A stretch of 64,000 nt of DNA from a bacterium. GTDB taxonomy: Bacteria; Pseudomonadota; Alphaproteobacteria; Caulobacterales; Hyphomonadaceae. Shown piece after piece: positions 33,796-42,469 of the stretch. The notes below the pieces were generated by a model. That model was given only the letters and a program-made list of their open reading frames with translations, did no database searches and was not told the DNA's origin. The stretch spans positions 62,001 to 126,000 of the forward strand of contig WGML01000007.1 of the NCBI GenBank assembly GCA_016125045.1, in the 5' to 3' direction. Every line of letters begins with the position of its first letter. The stretch's first letter is position 1. The translations under genes and the position numbers were made by a program.

Positions 33796-35205
33796 GTGAT
33801 TCACCCCGGCGTCAAGCAACGGAGCGTCGACAGCCTCGTGGTCCAGACTGTCTCCAGCGGGGCGAGCGCGAAGCCCGCAGGCGCGGCGCGGTCCCGCGTC
33901 TATGATCCGCTGATCCAGGAAATCGCCGGCGCACACCGCCACATCTTCCTCACCGGACGCGCCGGCACCGGCAAGACCACGCTCCTGCGCGACCTGATCG
34001 CCGCCAATCGCGAAAAGACCGTTGTGCTCGCCCCCACGGGACTCGCCGCGGTCAATATCGGCGGCCAGACGATCCATTCCTTCTTCAACTTCCCGCCCCG
34101 GCTGCTCGATGCGGCCGACGCCAAGAAGCTGCGCAACCAGCGGCTTGTGCGCTCGATCGAGACGATGGTGATCGATGAGGTGTCGATGGTCCGGTCCGAC
34201 ATGCTGCAGGCGATTTCCGCCTCGCTGTCGCTCAATCGCGGCGACCGGGCGCCCTTTGGCGGCGTGCGCATGATCCTCTCCGGCGACCTTCATCAGCTGC
34301 CGCCGGTGGTGGAGGCGGAGGTCGAGCCGATCCTCGAGGCCAGTTACGGCGGCGCCTGGTTCTTCAAGGCCCCCGCCTTCGCCCATGCGCGAGTCCGCCT
34401 CGTCGCCCTGAAGCGCATCTTCCGCCAGTCGGATCCTGACTTCGTGCGGATCCTCAACGGGCTGCGAAACGGGCGGATCACCCATGAGGATGAGGCGATC
34501 CTCACCGCCCGCGTCTCCAGCCGCACGCCCGCGCAGGCAAGCGAGACGCATATCGTCCTTACACCCAACAACGCCGCCGCGTGGCGGATCAACCAGATGC
34601 GGCTCGATGCGCTCGGCGGAGCCGCCAAAGGCTATACCGCCTCGCTTGAGGGCCAGTTCGAACCGAAGGCCTTCCCGACCGAGGAGCTGCTCGAGCTGAA
34701 GGTCGGCGCGCGGGTGATGATGATCCGCAACGATCCGCAGGGCCGCTGGGTCAATGGCACGATCGGCAGGGTCGCCGCGCTCGGCGAAACCGACTGCTTC
34801 GTCGAGATCGACGGCGAGACCCACCGCGTCGCGCAACAGGCATGGGAAAAGTTCCGCTACGACTTCGACGCCAAGGCGAATTCGGTCTCCCGCAGCGTTG
34901 TCGGCTCCTTCAAACAGCTGCCGCTGCGCCTCGCCTACGCCGTCACCATCCACAAATCGCAGGGCATGACGCTCGACCGGGTGTTCATCGATTTCGACGC
35001 CGGCATGTTCGCCCACGGGCAGGCCTATGTCGCCTTCTCGCGCTGTCGGTCGCTCGCCGGGCTTGAACTCTCCCGGTCCCTGCGCCCGCGCGACCTGATC
35101 GTGGACAGATCGGCCTTCAGCCTCGGCGACCTCACCCCGGTCGCCGACACAGAGGACTTCCTGCTCGCCGACCTCGCGCCAAAGGCGCTCGAGCTCGAGG
35201 GCTGA
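33796..35205 (+). CDS. Pif1/RecD-like superfamily 1B DNA helicase
   Basis: The start is uncertain: GTG 33796 (used) or GTG 33838. Length is 469 residues. Motif I is FLTGRAGTGKTTLL, Ia is VLAPTGLAAVNIGGQTIHSFF, motif II VIDEVSMVRSDML, motif III LSGDLHQLPPV, and motif V/VI are LAYAVTIHKSQGMTLDRVFID and AYVAFSRCRSLAGLEL. These are those of bacterial Pif1-like helicases, 5'-3' translocases that unwind forks and G-quadruplexes. There is no N-terminal nuclease or HRDC domain. It is divergent from the secreted protein gene and convergent with the small membrane protein gene. The upstream open frame to 33364 is antisense to the neighbour and rejected. Confidence 0.9.
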   Translation: MIHPGVKQRSVDSLVVQTVSSGASAKPAGAARSRVYDPLIQEIAGAHRHIFLTGRAGTGKTTLLRDLIAANREKTVVLAPTGLAAVNIGGQTIHSFFNFPPRLLDAADAKKLRNQRLVRSIETMVIDEVSMVRSDMLQAISASLSLNRGDRAPFGGVRMILSGDLHQLPPVVEAEVEPILEASYGGAWFFKAPAFAHARVRLVALKRIFRQSDPDFVRILNGLRNGRITHEDEAILTARVSSRTPAQASETHIVLTPNNAAAWRINQMRLDALGGAAKGYTASLEGQFEPKAFPTEELLELKVGARVMMIRNDPQGRWVNGTIGRVAALGETDCFVEIDGETHRVAQQAWEKFRYDFDAKANSVSRSVVGSFKQLPLRLAYAVTIHKSQGMTLDRVFIDFDAGMFAHGQAYVAFSRCRSLAGLELSRSLRPRDLIVDRSAFSLGDLTPVADTEDFLLADLAPKALELEG

Positions 35206-35206
35206 G

Positions 35207-35440
35207 CTAGAGCCTGCTGATCTCCGCGGACAGTTTCCGGTCTGCGTCCAGTGTCAGCTTCTCCAGCACATTCACCCGCTCGGTCAGCTTGCCGACCTGC
35301 GCCTTGAGGTCGCCGATCTCGCGGTCCTGATCGACATTGCGGGCGGACGCCTGGCGCATCTTGAGCCAGTTGTTGATCACACCCGCGCCGACGCTGATCG
35401 CGACGATGGCCACCACCATCGAGAAGGGTTCGTCGAACAT
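35207..35440 (-). CDS. small membrane protein with coiled coil (PspB-like topology)
   Basis: The 77-residue protein from ATG 35440 has one membrane helix (FSMVVAIVAISVGAGVINNWLKM) and a cytoplasmic coiled coil (REIGDLKAQVGKLTERVNVLEKLTLDADRKL). This is the topology of phage-shock protein B. No pspA, pspC or pspF adjoins it, so I call the resemblance structural only. It converges head-on with the helicase gene, their stop codons being one base apart. Confidence 0.7.
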   Translation of the reverse strand: MFDEPFSMVVAIVAISVGAGVINNWLKMRQASARNVDQDREIGDLKAQVGKLTERVNVLEKLTLDADRKLSAEISRL

Positions 35441-35601
35441 GGTCACGTCCTCTTGCTGGCGTTGCCTCGGCACACTAGTCCGCTCGTTGGCGACGGCAAG
35501 TTCCGGTCGGGCTCTTGGCAACCTCGCGCAAAGCGCAGATGCTTTTGGCGACGCCCGCCGCGATCGCGCATTCCTTAGGCGGCGCGCACCACGGTGAACT
35601 C

Positions 35602-35919
35602 ATGTCCCACGCCCCGCCTGCCTCCTCGCGACTCGCCGCCATCGGGGTTCTGACCGGCCTTCTGGCGATCAGCTCTTGCGGAGAGGTCGAAGACCAGTAC
35701 GCGGAATTCCGCACGCCGGAGAACGTTCAGGCCAAGACCGCGGCGATCATCGCGCCCGACGCGCCAGGATCGGTCACGGTTTCCGACATCCGGCTCACCG
35801 AGCGCCCCGGCGGTAAGGGGATCATTCTCGTCTGGCGAGGGAACCACGCCGGCGTCGACTACACCTGCAATTCCGATCGCAAGCTCGACCTTCCGATGTG
35901 CGAACGCGTCAGCGACTGA
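35602..35919 (+). CDS. small lipoprotein of unknown function
   Basis: From ATG 35602 the 105-residue protein has a lipoprotein signal (LAAIGVLTGLLAISSC). The mature part is a small domain with TAAIIAPDAPGSVTVSDIRLTERPGGKGIILVWRGNHAGVDYTCNSDRKLDLPMCERVSD, whose two Cys residues may form a disulphide. The family is not recognised. It precedes the nitronate monooxygenase gene by 61 bases on the same strand. Confidence 0.65.
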   Translation: MSHAPPASSRLAAIGVLTGLLAISSCGEVEDQYAEFRTPENVQAKTAAIIAPDAPGSVTVSDIRLTERPGGKGIILVWRGNHAGVDYTCNSDRKLDLPMCERVSD

Positions 35920-35980
35920 TTCACCCCCCCATCGGCGGTCCAGCTCGCCTCGCACGCTTCCAGACAACGGAGCCCATCCC

Positions 35981-36919
35981 ATGCGCATCAAGACCCGCGT
36001 CACAGACATGCTCGGCATCGAGAAGCCGATCATTCAGGCCGCCATGGGCTGGATCGCCCGCGCGCCGCTCTCATCGGCGGTCTCGAACGCCGGCGGCATG
36101 GGCATCATCGAGACCTCCTCGGGCGAGCTTGACGCCATCCGCGGCGAGATCATCAAGATGCGCGATCTCACCGACAAGCCGTTCGGGGTGAATGTCGCCC
36201 AGGCCTTCATCCGCGATCCCGGCATCATCCAGTTCGTCATCGATCAGGGCGTGAAATTCGTCACCACCTCCGCCGGCGACCCGATGAAATACACCGCCAC
36301 CCTCAAGGCGGCGGGCCTCACCGTCTTTCACGTCGTGCCGAACCTCGCAGGCGCCCTGCGCGCCGTCGCGGCGGGGGTGGACGGCCTCATCGTCGAGGGG
36401 GGAGAGGGCGGCGGCTTCAAGAACCCGAAGGATGTCGCGAGCATGGTGCTCATCCCGCTGGTCTGCGAGCGCGTGGACATCCCCGTCGTCGCCGCCGGCG
36501 GCATCATCGACGGCCGGTCGATGGCCGCGGCGTTCGCGCTCGGGGCCGAGGGCGTGCTGATGGGCACACGCATCCTGTCCTCCGCCGAAAGCCCGGTGCA
36601 CGAGAACTGGAAGACCGCCATCGTCAACGCCGAGGCGACCGACACCGTCTTCCTCAACCGCAAGGGGCCGGGTCCCGCCCTGCGCGCGCTTCGCACCGAG
36701 CGCACCACCCGGTTGGAGGAGGAGGGCTCCCCCAACATTTTCGGCGAGTTCGCGCGCACGCAGGATGTCTATTTCGGCGGCGACCTTGAAGCCGGCATCG
36801 CCCTCACTGGACAGGTGGCGGGCCGCATCACCGCGGTCAAGCCCGTGGCTCAGGTGTTCGCGGACACCATGTCCGAGTTCGAGGCGACGCTCACCAGAAT
36901 GACCGCCGTGCGCGCCTGA
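35981..36919 (+). CDS. nitronate monooxygenase (2-nitropropane dioxygenase type)
   Basis: The 312-residue FMN enzyme has a TIM-barrel start EKPIIQAAMGWIARAPLSSAVSNAGGMGII, the phosphate-binding site VDGLIVEGGEGGGFKN, and VAAGGIIDGRSMAAAFALGAEGVLMGTRIL. It oxidises alkyl nitronates, or in related NADH:quinone reductases reduces quinones. Length is normal. It is convergent with dut, stops 8 bases apart. Confidence 0.9.
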   Translation: MRIKTRVTDMLGIEKPIIQAAMGWIARAPLSSAVSNAGGMGIIETSSGELDAIRGEIIKMRDLTDKPFGVNVAQAFIRDPGIIQFVIDQGVKFVTTSAGDPMKYTATLKAAGLTVFHVVPNLAGALRAVAAGVDGLIVEGGEGGGFKNPKDVASMVLIPLVCERVDIPVVAAGGIIDGRSMAAAFALGAEGVLMGTRILSSAESPVHENWKTAIVNAEATDTVFLNRKGPGPALRALRTERTTRLEEEGSPNIFGEFARTQDVYFGGDLEAGIALTGQVAGRITAVKPVAQVFADTMSEFEATLTRMTAVRA

Positions 36920-36926
36920 AGCCGCC

Positions 36927-37385
36927 CTACTGCCTGCCGGTCGAGCCGAACCCGCCCGCGCCGCGCACCGTCGGCGGCAGCTCGGCGACGATCCGCAACG
37001 CCGCGCGCGTCACCGGCGCCACCACCATCTGCGCGATGCGTTCGCCGCGGCGGATCACGAACGGGTCCGGTCCGTGATTGATCAGGATCACCTTCATTTC
37101 CCCGCGATAGTCCGCATCAACCGTTCCCGGCGAATTGAGACAGGTCACCCCGTGGCGGGCGGCGAGGCCGGATCGCGGCCGCACCTGCGCCTCATGTCCT
37201 TCCGGCAGCGCGATCGTGAGGCCCGTCGGCACCATCGCGAAGGCTCCGGGAGCAAGAGTCATGGGTGCGTCCTCCGGCACCGCCGCGCGCAGGTCCATCC
37301 CGGCCGCATCCGCCGTGGCGTAGGCGGGAAGCTCCAGCCCCTCGAAATGGGGGAGTGGCGCAACATCGATGCGAATCTCGTTCAT
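36927..37385 (-). CDS. dut: dUTP pyrophosphatase
   Basis: The 152-residue trimeric dUTPase carries [10 protein letters not shown] (motif 1), [32 protein letters not shown] (motifs 2 and 3, with the catalytic Asp), ERIAQMVV (motif 4) and [10 protein letters not shown] (motif 5, the flexible arm). It removes dUTP and provides dUMP for thymidylate. The initial [14 protein letters not shown] shows the start at ATG 37385. Confidence 0.97.
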   Translation of the reverse strand: MNEIRIDVAPLPHFEGLELPAYATADAAGMDLRAAVPEDAPMTLAPGAFAMVPTGLTIALPEGHEAQVRPRSGLAARHGVTCLNSPGTVDADYRGEMKVILINHGPDPFVIRRGERIAQMVVAPVTRAALRIVAELPPTVRGAGGFGSTGRQ

Positions 37386-37441
37386 GACCTCACCTTAGCG
37401 CGGAGCGCGGCGCGCCGGAAAGGCCGGCCCGCCCGGCGCGA

Positions 37442-37729
37442 TCACTTCCCCTCCACATCCGCCGCGAAGCGCAGCTCGCGTAGCGGCCGCACCGCCTTCG
37501 TCGTCGCTGCATAGACCGGATGGAGTTTATAGGCGGTGAGCGCGGCGAGGTCCGGAAACTCCGCATAGACCACGACGTCGATCTCATTGCCGATCTGGTC
37601 CGCCTTCAGATTGGCCCGCACGTCAAATCTCGTTGAGCCGGGAATCGTCGCGAGCTGTTCAAGTCTCGCGATCACGGCGGCGCGGTCGCTTTCAGGCTTG
37701 AGCGTGAAGAATACGATGTGTCGGATCAT
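37442..37729 (-). CDS. Dabb (stress-responsive A/B barrel) protein
   Basis: The 95-residue protein opens MIRHIVFFTLKPESDRAAVIARLEQLATIPG and has DVVVYAEFPDLAALTAYKLHPVYAATTKAVRPL, both standard for the Dabb ferredoxin-like dimeric barrel. Such proteins are small binding proteins or cyclases of unclear substrate. It lies 56 bases upstream of dut on the same strand and may be part of its transcript. Confidence 0.85.
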   Translation of the reverse strand: MIRHIVFFTLKPESDRAAVIARLEQLATIPGSTRFDVRANLKADQIGNEIDVVVYAEFPDLAALTAYKLHPVYAATTKAVRPLRELRFAADVEGK

Positions 37730-37839
37730 CGCCGGGCGGGTCCTCGCTCACGGGCAGGGCTTGCATATGAGACCCCATAACCGCCCGGACGCGCCGCCGC
37801 CACGCGACGAAGCGCGCACCGACACTCCCCCGCCGCCGC

Positions 37840-38469
37840 TCACTCCGCCTGCGGGGACACCCCCGCCCAGCCGAAATAGTCGACATAGTAGGCGGCGACC
37901 TCATCGCTCGGCACGATCGGATAGAACGCCCCCGCGAACACCGCGACGATCGCCGCCGCCACCGCCGCTCCCGCCACCGGCGTCGCCCAGGCGAGCGGTC
38001 GCAACACGCGCGGGGCCGCAAACCGGATCGCGGCGGCCAGATGCACGAACACCGCAAGGACCGCCAGGAAATAGTACACCGCGAATCCGAATTTGATCGG
38101 AGAAAACGCAAGTGAGCCGGCGGCCCACAGAAAATCGGTCTCGAGCCCCCTCACCTTCTGTGTCAGCAGGGCCGCGCTGGTGTGCAGGACCAGAAACGCC
38201 GCGAGATAGACCCCGCTCACGGCCTGGGCGAGCGACCAGCCGCGCCAAGGCTTTGCCTTGAGGCGCAGACATCCGCTTGCGATCTGGACCAGAATGGCGA
38301 TCACGAGCAGACTCTCGCCTGCGGGGTTGCGATAGACACCCTGAACGCGGGACAGGGCTTCCGCGTGTGCGTCCGCCCCGCCGAGTGCGAACAGATGAAC
38401 CGTGAGGTGAGACAGGATGAAGGCCCCCAGCACCACGGCGGAGCAACGGTGGATCCATTTCAATGACAT
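37840..38469 (-). CDS. five-helix cytochrome b-like membrane protein
   Basis: The 209-residue protein has an initial helix MSLKWIHRCSAVVLGAFILSHLTVHLFALGG with His at 7, 21 and 25, then four more membrane segments including VYLAAFLVLHTSAALLTQ and FAVYYFLAVLAVFVHLAAAIRF. Histidines paired across helices suggest haem b binding, as in cytochrome b561 or succinate dehydrogenase C-subunits, but no catalytic partner is adjacent. It is divergent from the Rrf2 regulator with an operator-like dyad between, so it is the likely regulated target. Confidence 0.65.
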   Translation of the reverse strand: MSLKWIHRCSAVVLGAFILSHLTVHLFALGGADAHAEALSRVQGVYRNPAGESLLVIAILVQIASGCLRLKAKPWRGWSLAQAVSGVYLAAFLVLHTSAALLTQKVRGLETDFLWAAGSLAFSPIKFGFAVYYFLAVLAVFVHLAAAIRFAAPRVLRPLAWATPVAGAAVAAAIVAVFAGAFYPIVPSDEVAAYYVDYFGWAGVSPQAE

Positions 38470-38489
38470 GTGATCACGCCCAACCTCTT

Positions 38490-38514
38490 TATTCGGACAA
38501 TAAATATCTGAATA
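38490..38514. promoter_or_regulatory. operator-like dyad between the cytochrome b-like and Rrf2 genes
   Basis: TATTCGGA (38490-38497) and TCTGAATA (38507-38514) are an inverted repeat with one mismatch and a 9-base AT-rich centre. It stands 20 bases from the cytochrome start and 28 from the regulator start, in a 73-base divergent gap. The size and symmetry are those of Rrf2-family sites. Autoregulation and control of the cytochrome gene are inferred. Confidence 0.6.
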
Positions 38515-38542
38515 GAGAAATCGTCAAGCAGGATCAGCGCTT

Positions 38543-39043
38543 GTGAAGCTTGGATCGGGAGTTGAATGGTCGGTGCACGCCTGCACGCTCCTCAGCGTGC
38601 TGCCGGAGGGCTGGTCGCTGCCGGCGGAGGCGATCGCCGAGTATCACGGTGTTCCACCCGCCTATATGGCGAAGCATCTCCAGTCGCTGCGCCGGGCGGG
38701 TCTCGTCTCCTCGACGCGCGGCGCAGCGGGCGGCTACCGGCTGAGACACCCGCCCGCCAGCATTTCGCTCTGGGATATCGTGGTCGCGATCGAGGGGCGC
38801 GCGCCGGCCTTCAGGTGCACCGAAATCCGTCAGAACGGGCCGTGCGGCGCGCGCCCGGACGCCTGCCGCGCACCCTGCGGCGTGGCCGCCAGCTTCTATC
38901 GCGCCGAGCAGGCTTATCGCGACTCGCTCCGAAGCGTCTCACTCGTCGACATGGTGACGGCGGCCGCCGAACAGTCGGACGCGGAGAAACGCTCCGCCAT
39001 CGCCCAGTGGCTCCAGAAGACCGCCGTTCGCTCGGAGGCCTGA
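38543..39043 (+). CDS. Rrf2-family [Fe-S]-type transcription regulator
   Basis: The 166-residue protein starts at GTG 38543. Its winged helix has HACTLLSVLPEGWSLPAEAIAEYHGVPPAYMAKHLQSLRRAGLVSSTRGAAGGYRL, the Rrf2 signature. After it come Cys92, Cys101, Cys108 and Cys112, more than the three usual cluster ligands of IscR/NsrR, so an iron-sulfur or metal-sensing role is likely. The signal might be iron, nitric oxide or redox state. It is divergent from the cytochrome b-like gene across a short dyad. Confidence 0.88.
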   Translation: MKLGSGVEWSVHACTLLSVLPEGWSLPAEAIAEYHGVPPAYMAKHLQSLRRAGLVSSTRGAAGGYRLRHPPASISLWDIVVAIEGRAPAFRCTEIRQNGPCGARPDACRAPCGVAASFYRAEQAYRDSLRSVSLVDMVTAAAEQSDAEKRSAIAQWLQKTAVRSEA

Positions 39044-39055
39044 ACCCGCGGGCGA

Positions 39056-40288
39056 TCACCCCTCCGGGTCGTTGAACGCCTCGGCGATGCGTTCGGCGAT
39101 CCGCGTCGCCACGTCAGACTTGCTCATGCGCGGCCATCGCTCCACGCCCTCGGCCCGCACGAGCAGCACTTCATTGTCCATCCCGCCCATGACATCGCCG
39201 GACACGTCATTGGCGATGATCCAGTCGCAGCCCTTGCGTGCAAGCTTCGCCGCCGCGTTGGCCTCGACATCGTCGGTCTCGGCGGCGAATCCCACGATCA
39301 ATCGCGGCCGATCCTTCTTCCGCGCCGAAATCAGCTTCAGAATGTCCGGATTCTCAACGAGATCGAGCGCGACGCCCGCCGCCTTGCCGGCGCCCCTCTT
39401 CTCGCTCTTCAGCTTCAGCTTGGTGGCGGCGGGCTCCGCAGGGCGCCAATCCGCCACCGCCGCGACCGAAACAAAGATGTCCGCCGGCATGTCAGCCTCA
39501 ACCGCGCTCAGCATCTGTTCGGCGGTCTCGACCGCCCGCACGGTAACGCCCGCCGGCGGCGTCAGCGCCGTCGGACCGGTCACCAGCCGCACATCCGCGC
39601 CCAGCCGATGGAGCGCCGCCGCGATCTCATATCCCTGCCGGCCGGACGAATGGTTCGAGAGGTAGCGCACCGGATCGATCGGCTCGCGCGTTGGTCCCGC
39701 CGTCACCACCGCTCGAAATCCGCGCAGCGGGCCGAGCACCACCCCATCGTCGTTCAGCATCGCCATCACCTCCGCCACGATCCGCTCAGGCTCCGGGAGC
39801 CGGCCGGGGCCAAACTCGCCGCACGCCATCGGACCCTCATCGGGCGACATCACCCGCACCCCGTCCGCGATGAGTTGCGCGACATTGCGCTGCGTCGCCG
39901 GGTGGGCCCACATCCGCACATTCATGGACGGCGCCATCAGCACCGGCTTGTCGGTCGCGAGCAGCGCGGTCGTCGCGAGGTCATTCGCGAGCCCGGCCGC
40001 CGCCTTAGCGATCAGGTCCGCCGTCGCCGGGCACACCACCACCAGATCCGCCGACCGCGACAGCTCGATATGGCCCATCTCCGCTTCGTCGGTGAGACTG
40101 AACAGATCGGTGTAGACCTTGTCCTGCGACAGCGCCGCGACCGAGAGCGGCGTCACGAATTCGGCGCCCGCGCGGGTCAGCACGCACCGCGACGCCACCC
40201 CCCGCTTCGCGAGCAGGCGGATCACCTCAAGCGACTTGTAGGCCGCGATGCCGCCGCCGATGATCAGAAGAACGCGCTTGCCGGTCAC
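39056..40288 (-). CDS. coaBC: bifunctional phosphopantothenoylcysteine decarboxylase/phosphopantothenate-cysteine ligase
   Basis: The 410-residue protein has the FMN decarboxylase half with GGGIAAYKSLEVIR, LAPSMN-like VLMAPSMNVRMW and the flap containing ACGEFGPGRLPEP, then the ligase half with TAGPTREPIDPVRYLSNHSSGRQGYEIA and KLKLKSEKRG. It makes 4'-phosphopantetheine for coenzyme A. Length is typical. The start ATG 40288 sits just before the VOC gene on the other strand. Confidence 0.96.
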   Translation of the reverse strand: MTGKRVLLIIGGGIAAYKSLEVIRLLAKRGVASRCVLTRAGAEFVTPLSVAALSQDKVYTDLFSLTDEAEMGHIELSRSADLVVVCPATADLIAKAAAGLANDLATTALLATDKPVLMAPSMNVRMWAHPATQRNVAQLIADGVRVMSPDEGPMACGEFGPGRLPEPERIVAEVMAMLNDDGVVLGPLRGFRAVVTAGPTREPIDPVRYLSNHSSGRQGYEIAAALHRLGADVRLVTGPTALTPPAGVTVRAVETAEQMLSAVEADMPADIFVSVAAVADWRPAEPAATKLKLKSEKRGAGKAAGVALDLVENPDILKLISARKKDRPRLIVGFAAETDDVEANAAAKLARKGCDWIIANDVSGDVMGGMDNEVLLVRAEGVERWPRMSKSDVATRIAERIAEAFNDPEG

Positions 40289-40458
40289 GCTGGCCTCTCC
40301 AGGAAGTTCCCCCTTCTCTTACCGGAGCAGGGTAAAGAATGCACATCCACCGCACCTGCAAGGCGAGTTGCGCGGCATTCCTGTCGCCGCCCTCTTCCCA
40401 CGGCGGCCGGGCCATGACCTCATGGCGCGGAGTTGAGCCGCCACACCCGGAGACCCGC

Positions 40459-40953
40459 ATGACCACACACCCAAGAGGAAGACCAAACCGCTCCGCCTTC
40501 GCCGCCCTCGCCGGACTCGCGGCGGTCGCCGCCATTATCGGCTCGCCCTCGCCCGCCGCCGCGCAGGAGGTGAAGCTGCGGGCGGTGCGCATCGCTGCGG
40601 CCGACCCTGCGAAACTGGCGGAGTTCTACACCGCCGCTTTCGGTTTCCGCGAAATCCGGCGCATCGCGGGCGACGGCTTCCTTGAAGTCATCATGAAAAC
40701 TGGTTCGGACAGCGTCGCGGCGGCCGCCAACCCGGACGCCTCGCTTGTCATCATCACGCGTCCGCCGGACCTCCAGATGGGCGGCCTCGGTCATGTCATC
40801 CTCGGCGTCGCGGATGTCAGCGACAGTCTCGACCACGCTGTGGAAAAGGGGGCGTCGCGCTTCCGCGATCCGAAGCCTGCGGGCGGCGGCGCCGCCTACG
40901 CCTTCCTCAAGGACCCCGAGGGCAACCAGGTCGAGCTGCTCGGGCCAGACTGA
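40459..40953 (+). CDS. exported VOC/glyoxalase-fold protein
   Basis: From ATG 40459 the 164-residue protein has a signal peptide (AFAALAGLAAVAAIIGSPSPAAAQ) and one VOC domain: VRIAAADPAKLAEFYTAAFGFREIRRI, GLGHVILGVADVSDSLDHAVEKGAS and FLKDPEGNQVELLGPD. The metal ligands are not fully apparent (His in GHVIL and Glu in QVELL). Most members are cytoplasmic, so the export signal is odd. The last codons run into a 14-base tandem repeat. The longer frame to 40339 adds no sensible leader. Confidence 0.8.
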   Translation: MTTHPRGRPNRSAFAALAGLAAVAAIIGSPSPAAAQEVKLRAVRIAAADPAKLAEFYTAAFGFREIRRIAGDGFLEVIMKTGSDSVAAAANPDASLVIITRPPDLQMGGLGHVILGVADVSDSLDHAVEKGASRFRDPKPAGGGAAYAFLKDPEGNQVELLGPD

Positions 40954-40990
40954 TCGGGCCAGACTGATCGGGCCAGACTGATCGGGCCAC
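40941..40990 (+). repeat. 14-bp tandem repeat across a stop codon
   Basis: The unit CGGGCCAGACTGAT is repeated three times in full (40941-40954, 40955-40968, 40969-40982), followed by a partial CGGGCCAC. The first unit covers the last codons and stop of the VOC gene. Slippage would alter the 3' untranslated region without changing the protein. Confidence 0.92.
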
Positions 40991-41031
40991 ACCAAGCGCC
41001 CTCGCAGCCGGCGTTTGCTGCGGCTATACCG

Positions 41032-41574
41032 TCAGCTCTCCGGGCGGGCGATCCGCGAGGCGAGATTCTTCGACACATCCCGCGCGTCGAACGACGCCGG
41101 ATCCGGGCCCTTCGCGCCGCGTCCGAGCTTGATCTCCGCCGAGGCCTCATAACGGGTGATCTCGCTCACGCGGGTTGGCGTCCAGAACGGGTCATAAGCG
41201 CCCACCCAGCCGAAGCGCGGCGAGAAATAGGCGTGACGGAAGCCATAGCCGAAGCTCGGCCCGAACGCCGGGCCGAAATCCGTATTGTATTGGGTGCGCT
41301 TGTCGGTGTCGCGATCAACGATCGTGAAATGGTCAAAGCCGTTCTGCAGGGTCAGTTCCGCGGCGCGGTACAAGAGATAGGTCTCGACCGTGTCCTTGTC
41401 GGTGGACGAATTCCCGCGGAACGACACCTTGAAACGGTCCGTCTCGATCCGCGTGTCGGTATAGCCCGCCTGGTTCGGCCCGGCGGACTGATAGGGCGTC
41501 GGCCCAAGCTGACATCCGGCCAGCAGCACCGCGCCGAGCGCGGCCGCTCCAGCGGACTTTATGGCAGGAAGCAT
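41032..41574 (-). CDS. CC0125/CC1285-type lipoprotein
   Basis: The 180-residue protein from ATG 41574 has a lipoprotein signal (GAAALGAVLLAGC). The mature domain has TDTRIETDRFKVSFRGNSSTDKDTVETYLLYRAAELTLQNGFDHFTIVDRDTD, the recognisable opening of this Caulobacter-named family, and FGYGFRHAYFSPRFGWVGAYDPFW. Function is unknown; an outer-membrane anchored domain is likely. The longer frame to 41673 is rejected. Confidence 0.85.
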   Translation of the reverse strand: MLPAIKSAGAAALGAVLLAGCQLGPTPYQSAGPNQAGYTDTRIETDRFKVSFRGNSSTDKDTVETYLLYRAAELTLQNGFDHFTIVDRDTDKRTQYNTDFGPAFGPSFGYGFRHAYFSPRFGWVGAYDPFWTPTRVSEITRYEASAEIKLGRGAKGPDPASFDARDVSKNLASRIARPES

Positions 41575-41827
41575 GTTGCAAACCTCCGCAATGCTTGTCC
41601 CCACACCATAGTTGGAGATGGCGAAGATGAACACAATCCGAACAGGGGCGCCTTCACCGCAACTTTGCGTCATCTGCGACCCCGAAACGGCTCACGACCT
41701 CGCCATCGCTCGCGATCGGCCCGCTTCTCAAGAGGATCACGCCTCAGCGCCCTGATTTCGGACTTCAGAAATCGGCCGTGTGAGGCTAAGGTCGCCCGCG
41801 AGACGGACGGGAGCGGGAGGCTGAGAC

Positions 41828-42469
41828 GTGTCCGAAGTTTTCATCTCCTACGCCCATGAAGATGAAGCGCACGCACGACGCCTCGCCGAAACCCTCGCCG
41901 CGGCGGGCGTCGAGGTCTGGTGGGACCGGAAACTTGTCTCGGGCGATCCCTTCGACAGTAAGATCGGCGAGGCGCTCGAAGCCGCCGGCTGCGTCGTCGT
42001 CCTGTGGTCGCGTCATGCCCTCGCCTCCCGCTATGTCGCGCTGGAGGCCGGCGAAGCGTTCGACGCCGACAAGCTCACGCAGGCGCGGCTCGATCAATCC
42101 CGCCCACCCTTCCCTTTTCGTCGTCTCAACTGGGTGGATGCATCCGACGACGCCTCGTGGGCGACGCTCGTCGAATCCGTTTCAGCGCGCCTCGGGCGCG
42201 GTGTGACCCCCGCGCGATCACGCGGCGGGGAAGCGGCGCGCTCGGCCCGCACCAGAACGATGTCGCTCGCGGGCGTCAGCCTGTCGGCGAGCCTTCTCAC
42301 CTGGCTGCCGCTTCTCGCCGCCGCCATCGCGCTTGGTCTCGGCGCCGCCGGCGTGGTCGAGACCGCGACCATCGAACCTGTTCTCTGGGGGGCCGCCGGA
42401 GCAGGCGCGGCCGGCTTTCTCATGACGCTTCAGAACGCCGTCGCGTTCGCCAGATCACAGGGGGGCTGA
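41828..42469 (+). CDS. membrane-anchored TIR-domain protein
   Basis: The GTG start at 41828 has GGGAGG 8 bases before it. The 213-residue product has an N-terminal TIR domain (about 1-125): VFISYAHEDEAHARRLAETLAAAGVEVWWDRKLVSGDPF, then VVVLWSRHALASRYVALEAGEAF with Glu73 in the place of the catalytic NADase glutamate. A basic linker leads to two membrane helices (about 152-174 and 184-202). The stop touches the start of the next gene (TGA then ATG), so the two are one unit. A role in immunity or regulated cell death is inferred from the domain, not shown. Confidence 0.85.
   Translation: MSEVFISYAHEDEAHARRLAETLAAAGVEVWWDRKLVSGDPFDSKIGEALEAAGCVVVLWSRHALASRYVALEAGEAFDADKLTQARLDQSRPPFPFRRLNWVDASDDASWATLVESVSARLGRGVTPARSRGGEAARSARTRTMSLAGVSLSASLLTWLPLLAAAIALGLGAAGVVETATIEPVLWGAAGAGAAGFLMTLQNAVAFARSQGG

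Noticed and set aside
33778-35016. 412-codon minus-strand frame over the helicase
   Set aside because: Antisense of conserved helicase motifs, with no fold of its own.
40420-40995. minus-strand frame reading through the 14-base tandem repeat
   Set aside because: Its N-terminus is only the repeat translated and the rest is antisense to the VOC gene.
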